Of a stretch of 32,233 nt of DNA, positions 1-8,777 are shown piece after piece; within the stretch, counting starts at the first letter, position 1; every line of letters starts with the position of its first letter. The notes beneath the pieces are model-generated. The model saw only the letters and a list, made by a program, of their open reading frames with translations, did no database searches and was not told where the DNA came from. The translations under genes and the position numbers were made by a program. The DNA comes from an uncultured Acidobacteriota bacterium (lineage in GTDB: Bacteria; Acidobacteriota; JAAYUB01). The stretch spans positions 1-32,233 of the forward strand of contig CALAMB010000096.1 of NCBI GenBank assembly GCA_937925645.1. The letters run 5' to 3'.

Positions 1-2
1 TG

Positions 3-89
3 GGCGGTGACGTGAAAAAGATCCGGGTCTGCACCCGCTGCCTGCGGTCCGGCAAGGTGGTGAAGCCGGCGCATGCCGCCCGCGCCTGA
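3..89 (+). CDS. rpmB: 50S ribosomal protein L28, C-terminal fragment
   Basis: Only the last 28 codons are in the window; the start lies to the left. The fragment reads GGDVKKIRVCTRCLRSGKVV and ends KPAHAARA. This matches the conserved C-terminal end of bacterial L28, where a V-C-T-R-C-L-R-S-G-K-V motif is typical. L28 is a structural protein of the large ribosomal subunit. The gene is convergent with rel: its stop is 14 nt from the rel stop and no hairpin with a T-run is visible in the gap. The family call is quite sure; the fragment is too short to say more. Confidence 0.85.
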   Translation, partial: GGDVKKIRVCTRCLRSGKVVKPAHAARA

Positions 90-103
90 GCGCCCCCCGC
101 GCG

Positions 104-2263
104 TCACGTCTTGGAATAATCCGCCCGTTCCACGTCCCGAACATTCTTGATCGACTTCAGCATGCGGATGATCTTGTCCAGTTGCTGGCGATCCTCGACT
201 TCCAGGGCGATCTGGAACACGCCCTCCTCGCGCGCTTTCGAGTGGGCCCGAAAGTCGCGGATGTTCACATCCATCTTCGTGATCTTGTTGGAGATATCCG
301 CGATCAAACCCTTCCGGTCGTCGGTGTAGACAAGCAGCCGGACCGGGAAAGTGGCTCCCTTCTGCGCCTTGCCCCAGGAGACCTCGATCTCTTTCTCCGG
401 ATGGTTCAGCATCTTCTCCACGTTCGGGCAGTCCTTGGCGTGGACGATGACGCCGCGGCCGCGGGAGATGTAGCCCACGACCTCCTCGCCGGGGATGGGG
501 CTGCAGCAGCGGGCTCGGCTGATGAGAATGTCGCTCATGCCGCTGACCAGCAGCTTGTCCCGGCCCAGACTGAACACGTCCTTGACCAGGCTCTTGATGG
601 CGCCCTCCGGCGGCGGCGCCTCGGCGGCGATCCCGAGCAGGTTCTCCAGGAATTTCCGCGCCGACACCTTCCCGAATCCGATTTGCGCGTACAGGTCCTC
701 GGCCTTGGCCACACCGAGTTCGCTGAGCCGCGCCGCGAAGTCCGCGTGGCCCAGCACCGACTTGAGCGACGAGCGGAACCGGTGGGTTTCCTTTTCCATG
801 ATCTTCCGCCCGAACTCGACGGCCTGCTGTCGCTCGTACTTGTTGAGCCACCCCCGGATCTTGTTGCGCGCCTTCGCGGAGATGACGAAGGTGAGCCAGT
901 CGCGGCTGGGATGGTGGTCCTTGGCGGTGATGATCTCCACGATCTCGCCGTTGCGGAGCTGGTGCTTGAGCGGCACGATCCGGGCGTTGACCCGCGCCTG
1001 GGTGCATTGGTGGCCGACGTCGGTGTGGATTTCGTAGGCGAAATCCACCGGTGTCGCTCCCTTCGGCAGGATGATGACATCGCCCTTCGGCGTGAAGGTG
1101 TACACCTCTTCGGGGTACAGATCGATCTTCAGGTTGGTCAGGAACTCGTGGGGGTTCTGGACTTCCTTCTGCCATTCCAGCAGGTGCCGCAGCCAGGCGA
1201 AGCGCCGATCGGTGTCGTCCTTGGTGATCTTGCCTTCCTTGTACATCCAGTGGGCGGCGATGCCGCCCTCGGCGATCTGGTGCATCTCCTCGGTCCGGAT
1301 CTGGATTTCGCAGGGGATGCCGGCTTCGCTCATGATCGTGGTGTGCACCGACTGGTAACCGTTGGGGCGGGGCATGCCGATGTAGTCCTTGAACCGGCCC
1401 GGCACGAGCTTCCAGGCGGTGTGCACGACGCCCAGCACGGCGTAACAGTTCGGCACGCTGTCGGTGATGACGCGCACGGCGAGGAAGTCGTACACCTCGT
1501 CGAACGAAATCCGTTGCCGTTTCATTTTGGCGTGGATGCTGGCCACCCGCTTGATCCGCGCCTGAAACACCGCCGGGATGTTGTTTTCCGCCAAAATGTG
1601 GCGCAACCGCCCCTCGACGTCCTTCAGGAGCTTGTTGCCGGCGGCCCGCCGTTTTTCGATCAGGCCGATGATCTCCCGGTATTGTTCCGGCTCCAGGTGG
1701 TAGAAGGCCAGGTCTTCGAGCTCGCTCTTGATCTTGCCCATGCCCAGCCGGTTGGCGATGGGCACGTAGATCTCGTTGGTCTCCCGCGCGATGCGCGACC
1801 GCTGATCCGGACTCAGGTGCTTGAGCGTGCGCATGTTGTGGAGGCGGTCGGCCAGTTTGACGAGGATGACCCGGACGTCGTCGCTCATGGCCAGAAGCAG
1901 TTTGCGGAAATTTTCCGCCTGCCGCTGTTCGGTGGACGTGAACGTGATCTGGCCGATCTTGGTGACGCCCTCGACGATGAGGGCGACCGGCTCGCCGAAG
2001 TACTTCCGGATGGTCGCGATGTCGGTCAGGGTGTCCTCGACCACGTCGTGCAGCAGGCCCACCGTCACCGCGATCTCGTCCAGGCCCATCTCGGCCAGGA
2101 TGTTGGCCACCTCCAGCGGATGCGCCAGGTAGGGGTCGCCGGAGTTGCGGAACTGGTTGGCGTGCGCCTTGGCCGAGAAGACGTAGGCCCGCTTCAGCAG
2201 ATCGAGATCCGCCTGGGGGAAGTGGGCGGTCAGTTTTTCGGCAATGTCTTCAAAACGAATCAT
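104..2263 (-). CDS. rel: Bifunctional (p)ppGpp synthetase/hydrolase (RelA/SpoT family)
   Basis: Cytoplasmic stringent-response enzyme of about 719 residues, the usual length for long RSH proteins. Domain order is complete. An N-terminal HD hydrolase domain has the HDVVEDT motif and VKLADRLHNMRTL. The synthetase domain has RFKDYIGMPRPNGYQSVHTT and QIRTEEMHQIAEGGIAAHW. A TGS domain begins VYTFTPKGDVIILPKGATP, a Cys-containing region has ARCCSPIPGEEVVGY, and the C-terminus is an ACT domain. The intact HD residues argue for both synthesis and hydrolysis, so this is probably the only long RSH. The start at MIRFEDIAEKL is chosen because GGAGG lies 8 nt upstream; an in-frame ATG 15 codons earlier has no such site and would overlap the -10. 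In the synthetase domain the usual GRxKxxYSI reads ARIKRVASI. Confidence 0.96.
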   Translation of the reverse strand: MIRFEDIAEKLTAHFPQADLDLLKRAYVFSAKAHANQFRNSGDPYLAHPLEVANILAEMGLDEIAVTVGLLHDVVEDTLTDIATIRKYFGEPVALIVEGVTKIGQITFTSTEQRQAENFRKLLLAMSDDVRVILVKLADRLHNMRTLKHLSPDQRSRIARETNEIYVPIANRLGMGKIKSELEDLAFYHLEPEQYREIIGLIEKRRAAGNKLLKDVEGRLRHILAENNIPAVFQARIKRVASIHAKMKRQRISFDEVYDFLAVRVITDSVPNCYAVLGVVHTAWKLVPGRFKDYIGMPRPNGYQSVHTTIMSEAGIPCEIQIRTEEMHQIAEGGIAAHWMYKEGKITKDDTDRRFAWLRHLLEWQKEVQNPHEFLTNLKIDLYPEEVYTFTPKGDVIILPKGATPVDFAYEIHTDVGHQCTQARVNARIVPLKHQLRNGEIVEIITAKDHHPSRDWLTFVISAKARNKIRGWLNKYERQQAVEFGRKIMEKETHRFRSSLKSVLGHADFAARLSELGVAKAEDLYAQIGFGKVSARKFLENLLGIAAEAPPPEGAIKSLVKDVFSLGRDKLLVSGMSDILISRARCCSPIPGEEVVGYISRGRGVIVHAKDCPNVEKMLNHPEKEIEVSWGKAQKGATFPVRLLVYTDDRKGLIADISNKITKMDVNIRDFRAHSKAREEGVFQIALEVEDRQQLDKIIRMLKSIKNVRDVERADYSKT

Positions 2264-2286
2264 TCCGGCATCCTCCAGCCATCCCA

Positions 2287-2315
2287 AGGATACGAGCAGC
2301 TTCGGCAAGTTTCAA
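2287..2315 (-). promoter_or_regulatory. Sigma70-type promoter for rel
   Basis: On the minus strand TTGAAA (2310-2315, 5/6 to the -35 consensus) is followed after exactly 17 nt by TATCCT (2287-2292, 4/6). The expected start of transcription is near 2280, giving a leader of about 17 nt that contains the GGAGG ribosome site. It lies back to back with the glycosyltransferase promoter, and the two -35 regions are only 9 nt apart. Confidence 0.6.
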
Positions 2316-2324
2316 GGGCATTTC

Positions 2325-2353
2325 TTGCCGCCGGGGACCCGGTGGAGTATAAT
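2325..2353 (+). promoter_or_regulatory. Sigma70-type promoter for the glycosyltransferase gene
   Basis: TTGCCG (2325-2330, 4/6) and a perfect TATAAT (2348-2353) are separated by 17 nt. The predicted transcript begins near 2360, only about 13 nt before the chosen ATG, which leaves no room for a normal ribosome-binding site. The in-frame ATG at 2352 sits inside the -10 box and could not be used from this promoter. Confidence 0.7.
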
Positions 2354-2372
2354 GCCGCCCTGGATTCCACCC

Positions 2373-3545
2373 ATGAAAATACTCTGCCTCAGCGCCTACC
2401 TGCCCGGCCGCGGACTGCATGGAGGAAGCAGCCGGATTTTCGAACTGTTCCACTACCTGCACCGGTTCCATGAGCTGACGCTGCTGACCTTCCGCAACAA
2501 GAATGACGACGATTCCCGCGTGCACGAACTGAAACAGCTGTGCGACAAGCTGATCATCGTGCCCATGCCGGAGCGGCGGCCGTTCTACCTGTTTCCGTTT
2601 GAGCCGTTCGTCGATTACATGTCGGTCGAGTTCCGCGCGCGGCTCCAGAAGCTGCTCAAGAAGGAGCGCTTCGATCTGGCGCAGCTCGAGTACGTCCAGA
2701 TGGGCATCTATTTGAAGGAACTGGGGAAGATCCCCACCGTCCTCACCGAACACGAAGTCAATTTCATGGCGTACCGGAAAAACATCCCGTTTTTGTCGAA
2801 CCCGGCCCAGAAAGTCAAGATGTACTACGATTCCCTGCAGGTCATGAAGCGCGAGCTGGAGATCCTGCAACGGGTGGACCGGATCATCTGCATGAACCGG
2901 TTGGAGGCGGACGAACTGTACGGCTACGTGCCCGCCGAGAAGATCGACGTCCTGCCCCACGGGGTGGACACTGACTATTTCGCTCCCCGCGACGGCGTGG
3001 AGACCGAGCCGCTGTCCATCGGCTTCTTCGGCGCGTACCACCACTACCCCAACGTGGACGCGGTCCACTTCTTCGTCGACCGCGTCTTTCCGTTGATCCG
3101 GGAGCGGGTGCCGGAGGCGAAGTTTCACGTGATCGGCATCCATCCGCCCAAGGAATTCGACACGTTCCGCGACCGGCCGGGTGTCGTCATCACCGGTTTC
3201 GTGCCGGACATCCGCGAAGCGCTGGCCCGCTGCCAGGTGATCGTGGCGCCCCTGCGGATGGGTCTCGGGATGCGGGTCAAGGTGATGGAGGCGCTGGCCA
3301 TGGGCAAACCGGTGGTCGCGACCGAACTGGCCGCGGCCGGCCTGGACGTCGTCGACGGCCAGCATTTGATCATCGCCAACCATGCGGAGAATTTCGCCGA
3401 GAGCGTCTGCTACCTGCTGCAGGACCGGCAGTGCGCCGAGAACCTGGGCCGCGAAGGCCGGGCGCTGGTCGCCGGGCAGTACAATTACACGAACATCGGG
3501 CAGCGCCTGGAGGCGATCTACCAGCAGGCCGTGAAGCGCCGTTGA
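2373..3545 (+). CDS. Glycosyltransferase, GT4-type (group 1)
   Basis: A 390-residue cytoplasmic or membrane-associated sugar transferase. The N-terminal Rossmann half starts MKILCLSAYLP and has a Gly-rich acceptor loop (GRGLHGGSSR). The C-terminal half carries the GT4 donor-binding pattern: VLPHGVDTDYF, GFFGAYHHYPNVDA, APLRMGLGMRVKVMEALAMGKPVVAT. The closest type known to me is the sugar transferases linked to exopolysaccharide/PEP-CTERM systems (APLRxGxGxxxKxxEAMAMGxPVV), but no other exopolysaccharide genes are nearby. The start at 2373 fits the family N-terminus. It has no clear Shine-Dalgarno and lies about 13 nt after the predicted transcription start. An alternative ATG at 2352 would add seven residues (MPPWIPP). 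Donor and acceptor cannot be read from sequence. It heads a rightward group with yhbY, which has its own promoter. Confidence 0.88.
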   Translation: MKILCLSAYLPGRGLHGGSSRIFELFHYLHRFHELTLLTFRNKNDDDSRVHELKQLCDKLIIVPMPERRPFYLFPFEPFVDYMSVEFRARLQKLLKKERFDLAQLEYVQMGIYLKELGKIPTVLTEHEVNFMAYRKNIPFLSNPAQKVKMYYDSLQVMKRELEILQRVDRIICMNRLEADELYGYVPAEKIDVLPHGVDTDYFAPRDGVETEPLSIGFFGAYHHYPNVDAVHFFVDRVFPLIRERVPEAKFHVIGIHPPKEFDTFRDRPGVVITGFVPDIREALARCQVIVAPLRMGLGMRVKVMEALAMGKPVVATELAAAGLDVVDGQHLIIANHAENFAESVCYLLQDRQCAENLGREGRALVAGQYNYTNIGQRLEAIYQQAVKRR

Positions 3546-3553
3546 ATTCGCCG

Positions 3554-3582
3554 TTGAACCGCGAGGGCTTTTCACGTATACT
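3554..3582 (+). promoter_or_regulatory. Sigma70-type promoter for yhbY-dedA
   Basis: TTGAAC (3554-3559, 4/6) is separated by 17 nt from TATACT (3577-3582, 5/6). Transcription should begin near 3589, about 22 nt before the yhbY ATG. A T8 run (3592-3599) follows in the early leader. Confidence 0.65.
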
Positions 3583-3610
3583 CGGCCACTATTTTTTTTG
3601 GGGAATGGCC

Positions 3611-3907
3611 ATGCTTGACGCGAGCGCCAAAAAGTACCTCCGCGGCCGGGCTCACCATCTCGAGGCGGTGGTCCAGGTCGGCAAGGACGGCGTCACCGAA
3701 CAGGTGATCCAGGAGATCGAGCGCACCGCCGACCGGGTGGAACTGCTGAAGATCCGGGTCCGCACCAACGCGCCGCTCGGAGCCCGGGAAACCGCCGCCG
3801 ACCTGGCGGTCCGCCTGCGCGGCGAGATCATCGGGACCGTGGGCCGCGTCATCATCTATTTTCTGCCGGGCAAGGAAGAGACGGCTTTTCCGGAAATCAA
3901 CCGCTGA
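3611..3907 (+). CDS. yhbY: CRS1/YhbY-domain RNA-binding protein
   Basis: A 98-residue protein, the normal size for stand-alone YhbY. The YhbY fold signature is present: L-R-G-R-A-H-H-L near the start, VVQVGKDGVTEQVIQEIERT, then ELLKIRV, and an alternating GRVIIYF strand near the end. YhbY associates with pre-50S ribosomal particles and belongs to the CRM RNA-binding family; a role in large-subunit assembly is known for the family and inferred here. ATG 3611 is preferred over ATG 3605 because the GGGG at 3600-3603 lies 7 nt upstream of it. The stop at 3905-3907 is followed after 7 nt by the GTG of the DedA-family gene, so the two are probably co-transcribed. Confidence 0.92.
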   Translation: MLDASAKKYLRGRAHHLEAVVQVGKDGVTEQVIQEIERTADRVELLKIRVRTNAPLGARETAADLAVRLRGEIIGTVGRVIIYFLPGKEETAFPEINR

Positions 3908-3914
3908 GGCCGCT

Positions 3915-4673
3915 GTGGAAACAGTCCCGGAAAAGCCAGGCAAGCCCATTTACCGCCGCAAGCGATTCTGGACCGCCGTCATCGTGGTGGGGCTGGCGGT
4001 GGGACTCGGTTTCAATTACAAAGCGGTGAAGCGGATCGGCCAGGAGCTGATCACCTACGCCGAACAGTCCAGCCCGGTTGTCGCCGGGCTGATCCTGGGG
4101 GTGGTGGCGGTCGGCGATTCCTCGTTCCTGTCCATCCCGGAAGGGAACGACTTTCTCATCGTCTACTTCTCCATCCTGAAGCCCGAGTACATGATCTATT
4201 TTGTGCTGATCAGCGCGGTGGGCTCGGTCATCGGGTCGGTGATCCTGTTCAGCGTGGGCCGAAAGGGCGGCGGCATGTTCCTGCAGAAGCGCTTTTCCCC
4301 GGAGCGCGTCACGAAGATCCAGGAGTGGTTCCGGAAGTACGGCATCTGGGCCATCCTGCTGCCCTGTATCGTCCCGCCGCCGATGCCGTTCAAGCTGTTC
4401 GTGCTCACCGCGGGCGTGCTGCGTTTCCACTACAGCCGGTTTATTCTGGCCACCCTGATCGGCCGGGTGGTCCGGTACGGGATCTGGGGCGTGCTCGCCG
4501 TGATTTTCCGCGATTACATCATTTACTTCATGAAGCACCACCTGCTGGACTTGGGCCTGGCCATCCTGGGCGTGATCATCCTGGCCGGTGTGGGCAGCTT
4601 TATCTATACCCGGATCCGGCGGCGGCCCCAACCGCTGGACGATTCGTCCGCCGTCATCCCTCCGGCCGAGTAA
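3915..4673 (+). CDS. DedA/VTT-family integral membrane protein
   Basis: A 252-residue inner-membrane protein with five to six hydrophobic segments: roughly 19-34, 55-75, 92-115, 142-165, 175-198 and 208-230. The central part matches the VTT (SNARE-associated) domain: SAVGSVIGSVILFSVGRKGGG, then FRKYGIWAILLPCIVPPPMPFK and GRVVRYGIW. DedA-family proteins are linked to membrane homeostasis and to flipping of undecaprenyl phosphate or phospholipids; the exact substrate cannot be assigned. Translation starts at GTG (VETVPEKPG) with GAGG five nt upstream, the ribosome site overlapping the yhbY stop. The polar C-terminal tail (RRRPQPLDDSSAV) probably faces the cytoplasm. Confidence 0.85.
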   Translation: METVPEKPGKPIYRRKRFWTAVIVVGLAVGLGFNYKAVKRIGQELITYAEQSSPVVAGLILGVVAVGDSSFLSIPEGNDFLIVYFSILKPEYMIYFVLISAVGSVIGSVILFSVGRKGGGMFLQKRFSPERVTKIQEWFRKYGIWAILLPCIVPPPMPFKLFVLTAGVLRFHYSRFILATLIGRVVRYGIWGVLAVIFRDYIIYFMKHHLLDLGLAILGVIILAGVGSFIYTRIRRRPQPLDDSSAVIPPAE

Positions 4674-4745
4674 GACCGGCCGGACGCTTCCAGCACGTCT
4701 CCCGTCCCCGCCTTCTGATTCGTGACTCCGCCGACATATGCTACC

Positions 4746-4763
4746 CCGCTGTTCAGACAGCGG
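4746..4763. other. Short inverted repeat in the dedA-tamB gap
   Basis: CCGCTGT (4746-4752) and ACAGCGG (4757-4763) form a 7-bp stem with a TCAG loop. It has no following T-run, so it is not a typical intrinsic terminator. It lies 30 nt upstream of the -10 of the next gene and could be an operator or a Rho-assisted stop. The remainder of the 161-nt gap shows nothing else. Confidence 0.35.
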
Positions 4764-4793
4764 TTAGGACTCGGTAAACCCCGGCGGCTGTTG

Positions 4794-4799
4794 TATAAT
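4794..4799 (+). promoter_or_regulatory. -10 element for the tamB cluster
   Basis: A perfect TATAAT at 4794-4799 lies 35 nt before the likely tamB start. I could not find a good -35 at 16-18 nt, so an activator or another element may help. The transcript would begin near 4806. Confidence 0.45.
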
Positions 4800-4834
4800 C
4801 GGTCGATCCTGATGGAGTGGTCATCGAGCGTCGC

Positions 4835-7800
4835 ATGTCCGAACCACCGCGCAAAAAATACCGAGTTCCGTGGCCGGTGCGACTGCTGGTCTACGCCGCG
4901 CTGGTGGCGGCCGCCGCCTGGTGGTTTATCAATTCGCCCCTGCTCAAATCTGTGCTGCTTGACGCCGTCAACACCCGGCTGGCCAAGGAGACCGGCCTGC
5001 AGCTGGTGGTGCGGGACTGGGATTACAATCTGTTCAGCGGCACCGTCCAGGCCCGGGACCTGGCGGTCGTTTCTCCGGCCGGCTCGTTTTTCTGCCGCGT
5101 GCCGGAGCTGCGCCTGATCCTGGATCCCGGCGACCTGCTTCTGGGACGGCTCACGCCGGTGTCCATCGAGATCGACGGTTTGGACCTGGTGCTCTCCCTT
5201 CCGGCCGACGACCTGACCTTCACGGAGGGCAAGTCGAGCGGTGAGCTGGACCTGAAGTTCCAGTCGATCACCCTGAGGCGGTGCCAGGTCCGCTGTCGCG
5301 ACCTGACGATCCCGTTGGACGGCGCCATCGGACGGTTGGACCTGCAGATCGAAAAGAACCGCCGGCAGCCGGGCTACGGGGTCCGGCTCGATGTGGCCGA
5401 CGCCATGTTCCGCCAGGACCGGCGCCGACTGCCGCTGGACACGTTCGCCGTCCGAGGCACGGTGACGCGGGACGAACTGGAGCTCAAGGAAGTCGCCATC
5501 ACGTCGCCGCTGCTGGAGTGGCGCGGCGCCCTCCGGATCAAGACGGAGACGCCCCTGCAGCTGACCGTGGACGGCAAGGGCTCGGTCGGACTGGGAATCG
5601 CCCGGCTGCTGGAACCCGACCTGCCGGTGGAACTGGGCGGCCGGGTGGCGGTTAGCGGCCAGGCGGTGGTTCGCGACGGGGCGCTGGCCGGCCTGGCGGC
5701 CGAGCTGTCGGCGCCCGCCCTGGCGGTCAACCAGGTGGCGCTGACGGGCCTGTTCGTCCGGGCCGGGATCCGCAACGGCGAGGTGGCCACCGATCAGTTC
5801 CAGTTTTACCTGGACGGCGGCGGCGCCGTCACCGGCCAACTGGGGTATTCGCTGGAGTCCGGCGCGGTCCGCTACACCGGCCGGCTGGCCAACATCGAGC
5901 TGGGCCAGTTTCACACGGGCGGCCTCATCGGCCACCCCGTCGACGGGGTGGCCGACGGCGAGCTGGAACTGGGCCTGGCGCCTGGCGGGGCGCCGTCGGT
6001 CCGGTGGGACGGCGTGATGGCCGGCCTGTCGGTGCAATTGCCGTCCAAAGTTCATTATTACCGGGCTGAATTCGTCCAGGGCCGGCTGGCTCTGGCCGAC
6101 GGCGAGCTTCGCTTCGAGCTGGACAACGCGATCGGCGAGGGCATGCTCATTCAGGGCAAGGGCCGGGTGAAGGACGGCGAGCTGTGGGTGGATCCCCTGC
6201 GCGTCTGGGTGCCGGCCGAAGAGGAGGCGCAGGGCCTGCTGTCGCGCGTGGCCCGGCTGTCGGACAAGCTGAAAGCCAAGCTGGACATGCTCCAGATTTA
6301 CGGTCAGACGGAATTTACCGGCACGCTTCATCTCAAGGGGAGCTTCCCCGACGTCGACGGCGCACTGTCGCTGGGCGGACTGGAATTAGCGGGAGTCCGC
6401 TGGCGGAACGTCCGCCTCCCGTTTCAGCTCAATCGGAACACCCTGCGGGTGGGGAGCGGCGAAATCGAAAGGACGGGTGAGCACGCGGCGTTCACCATGA
6501 ATCTTCGCCTGGAGCCGGATACGCACCTGGACGCCGTCTCGGTCGACTGCCGGGGGCTGGACTGGCTGTCGGTGGAACGCTCTCTGGAATTTGTCGGCCT
6601 GGAATTCGGCCACACCAAACCATCCGCCTTCCTGGGCGGACGCCTGACCGGCACCGTGAACCTGACCATGCCCGAGAGCCAGCCGAGCGCGGGGAACTGG
6701 AACATCAGCGTGACCGACGTCCGGCTCAAGGACCAAGTGCTGGGCCACATTCAGGCTTCGGGGCGGCTGGCCGGGGAGGTGGCGCACTTCGACCGGCTGG
6801 CGATTCGCGGACCGGCGGTGGAGCTGTCCGCCGGCGGCAGCTGGAACACCGACACGAATCAACTGGACGCGGCCGGGAACCTGAGCCGCCTCGCGCTGCA
6901 GGATCTGCCCCACCTGCGGGAGGCCGGTGTCGACGGGAAACTGGCGGGCACGTTCGAACTGCGGGGGCGACTGAACCAGCCGGAAGTCGCCGCCACCTTT
7001 ACCAGCGACCGCCTGGTGTTTCAGGGCGAGCCGTTCGGCGACCTGCTGCTGGTGGCCCGGTACGAGGGCGAACAGGTGTACTTCTCTCTTCGCACCGAGT
7101 ACAGGGAAAACAAGTACCAGACCCTGGGGGTGGTCAACCTGGGCGCGGAACCGGTGCTGGACGGCCGGGTGTTTCTGGACGGCGTCCAGATCCAGCCGTT
7201 CCTGCGACAGGCGGGCGTGCCCCACGCCGACGAGACGCGGGGCACCGTCACGGGCGAAATGTTCGTGACCTACCCCTTCAAGAAGCCGACGGCAATGGAG
7301 ATCAGGGCCCGGTTCGACGAAATCGGCCTGACGTTCCGCCATTTGCATCTGCGGAACACCCAGCCGGTGACGTTGCAGGTGCTCGATCGGCGGCTTTCGC
7401 TGCGCAACACCGAACTTCAGCTCAACGCGGCCAAGCTGTCCGTTCAGGGCGAGCTGTCCCTGTTTCCGTTCGACGAACTCAGGGTCTTCGTGGGCGGCAC
7501 GCTGAAAGCCGACCTGCTCCAGCCCTTCTATCCGGAGCTGTTCCCCGCCGGGACCGTCAAGATTCAGGCGACGGTGCAGGGGAAAGTGGACAACCCGGCT
7601 GTTTCCGGGCGAGTGGAGTTCCAGGATGCCTCCGTGAAAATTCGCCGGCCGGAACTGGCGTTGTCCAAGATCAGCGGCGTGCTGGAGCTGTCCCGCCATT
7701 CCATCCGGACCGAGCGGATCCAGATGGACTCCACCTACGGGTCGCTGGAAGTCCACGGCGAATGTCGCCTCGACCAGTTGGAACCGGTGCTCTGGAACGT

Positions 7801-8758
7801 TTACGCCAACAGCGACAAGCTCAACATCCCTTTCCCCAAAGGATTCCTGTCCGAGATGAGCGGCCGCCTGCACCTTCAGGGGCGACCGGGGCGGTCGGTG
7901 CTGAGCGGCGATCTGTGGATCGAGCGCGCCGCCCCCCTGCGTAACGTGGACCTGGTGGGCTTCGTCCAGTTGCTGGCCGACATGGAGTTCGCCGGCGACA
8001 ACGGGGACACCGCGTCATCGCTGCTCGCGGAGACCACGCTGAATGTGAATCTCAAGGGCGAGCGCTCGGTCCGCATCGAGACGGACAGTCTGGATATCAT
8101 CGGCAGCGTGGACCTCCAGATCAAAGGATCGCTCGACCAGCCCGTTGTCCGCGGCGCGCTGGTGGTCAACAGCGGCGAGTTCATGTTCCGGATGAACCGG
8201 TTCACCGTGGACCGCGGGTTGGTCTCGTTTATCAACCCGGCGGAAGTGGATCCGGAACTCAATCTGCAGTTTTCGAGCGATATCAAGGATTACCACATCA
8301 TCATCCGGCTCGAGGGAACCACGACGCGGATGAACACGCAGTTGGTGTCGGTGCCCAACCTGTCCGCCGCCGAAATCGTCCAGCTCATCACGTCGGGCCA
8401 GGCGCCCGAGAGCACGACCCGCGCCCGGGTGATCACGCCGTCGGGTACCGACTATTCAGCCATGCTCGGCCAACTGGTCTCGGTGGCCGTGGAGCAGCGG
8501 CTCAAGCAGGTGGTGGGCTTCGACACCATCTCCGTGGACGCGCAGCTCGCTGATGCCGATTCCGCCAGCAACACCCGGGTCACCGTGGGCAAGCAGGTGG
8601 TCAAGGACCTGTTCGTGACCTATTCGCGCAGCGTCACGAGCAGTGAAAAAGACATGATCGTGATCGAGTACCGGCTGTCCCCGCGCGTGACCGTCGTGGC
8701 CACCGAGGATGAACGGGGCTACTTCGGACTCGATTTCCGATTCAAGAGAAAATTCTGA
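4835..8758 (+). CDS. tamB: TamB/DUF490-type translocation and assembly module protein
   Basis: About 1307 residues, with one inner-membrane anchor near the N-terminus (RLLVYAALVAAAAWWFI) followed by a very long beta-rich periplasmic region of AsmA-like repeats. These include many short alternations such as LxLxGxxxxPxVxGxL. The C-terminal TamB domain is clear: INPAEVDPELNLQFSSDIKDY, RLEGTTTRMNTQL, VSVPNLSAAEIVQLITSGQ. It ends in a beta strand with terminal Phe (GLDFRFKRKF). TamB-type proteins bridge inner and outer membranes and help insert outer-membrane proteins or move phospholipids. The adjacent downstream Omp85 gene, 19 nt away, is the expected partner. The start MSEPPRKKY (ATG) is preferred; a GTG at 4817 would add six residues and neither has a strong ribosome site. 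Confidence 0.88.
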   Translation: MSEPPRKKYRVPWPVRLLVYAALVAAAAWWFINSPLLKSVLLDAVNTRLAKETGLQLVVRDWDYNLFSGTVQARDLAVVSPAGSFFCRVPELRLILDPGDLLLGRLTPVSIEIDGLDLVLSLPADDLTFTEGKSSGELDLKFQSITLRRCQVRCRDLTIPLDGAIGRLDLQIEKNRRQPGYGVRLDVADAMFRQDRRRLPLDTFAVRGTVTRDELELKEVAITSPLLEWRGALRIKTETPLQLTVDGKGSVGLGIARLLEPDLPVELGGRVAVSGQAVVRDGALAGLAAELSAPALAVNQVALTGLFVRAGIRNGEVATDQFQFYLDGGGAVTGQLGYSLESGAVRYTGRLANIELGQFHTGGLIGHPVDGVADGELELGLAPGGAPSVRWDGVMAGLSVQLPSKVHYYRAEFVQGRLALADGELRFELDNAIGEGMLIQGKGRVKDGELWVDPLRVWVPAEEEAQGLLSRVARLSDKLKAKLDMLQIYGQTEFTGTLHLKGSFPDVDGALSLGGLELAGVRWRNVRLPFQLNRNTLRVGSGEIERTGEHAAFTMNLRLEPDTHLDAVSVDCRGLDWLSVERSLEFVGLEFGHTKPSAFLGGRLTGTVNLTMPESQPSAGNWNISVTDVRLKDQVLGHIQASGRLAGEVAHFDRLAIRGPAVELSAGGSWNTDTNQLDAAGNLSRLALQDLPHLREAGVDGKLAGTFELRGRLNQPEVAATFTSDRLVFQGEPFGDLLLVARYEGEQVYFSLRTEYRENKYQTLGVVNLGAEPVLDGRVFLDGVQIQPFLRQAGVPHADETRGTVTGEMFVTYPFKKPTAMEIRARFDEIGLTFRHLHLRNTQPVTLQVLDRRLSLRNTELQLNAAKLSVQGELSLFPFDELRVFVGGTLKADLLQPFYPELFPAGTVKIQATVQGKVDNPAVSGRVEFQDASVKIRRPELALSKISGVLELSRHSIRTERIQMDSTYGSLEVHGECRLDQLEPVLWNVYANSDKLNIPFPKGFLSEMSGRLHLQGRPGRSVLSGDLWIERAAPLRNVDLVGFVQLLADMEFAGDNGDTASSLLAETTLNVNLKGERSVRIETDSLDIIGSVDLQIKGSLDQPVVRGALVVNSGEFMFRMNRFTVDRGLVSFINPAEVDPELNLQFSSDIKDYHIIIRLEGTTTRMNTQLVSVPNLSAAEIVQLITSGQAPESTTRARVITPSGTDYSAMLGQLVSVAVEQRLKQVVGFDTISVDAQLADADSASNTRVTVGKQVVKDLFVTYSRSVTSSEKDMIVIEYRLSPRVTVVATEDERGYFGLDFRFKRKF

Positions 8759-8777
8759 GCCGCCACGGGAACGGGAG

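Noticed and set aside
182..2473. A 763-codon open frame on the plus strand opposite rel
   Set aside because: It is antisense to a highly conserved rel gene and its composition (rich in Asp, Val, Gly, His, Arg) is that of a GC-rich complementary frame; no domain is recognisable.
4746..4763. Intrinsic terminator after the DedA-family gene
   Set aside because: The stem has no T-run; kept only as an inverted repeat.
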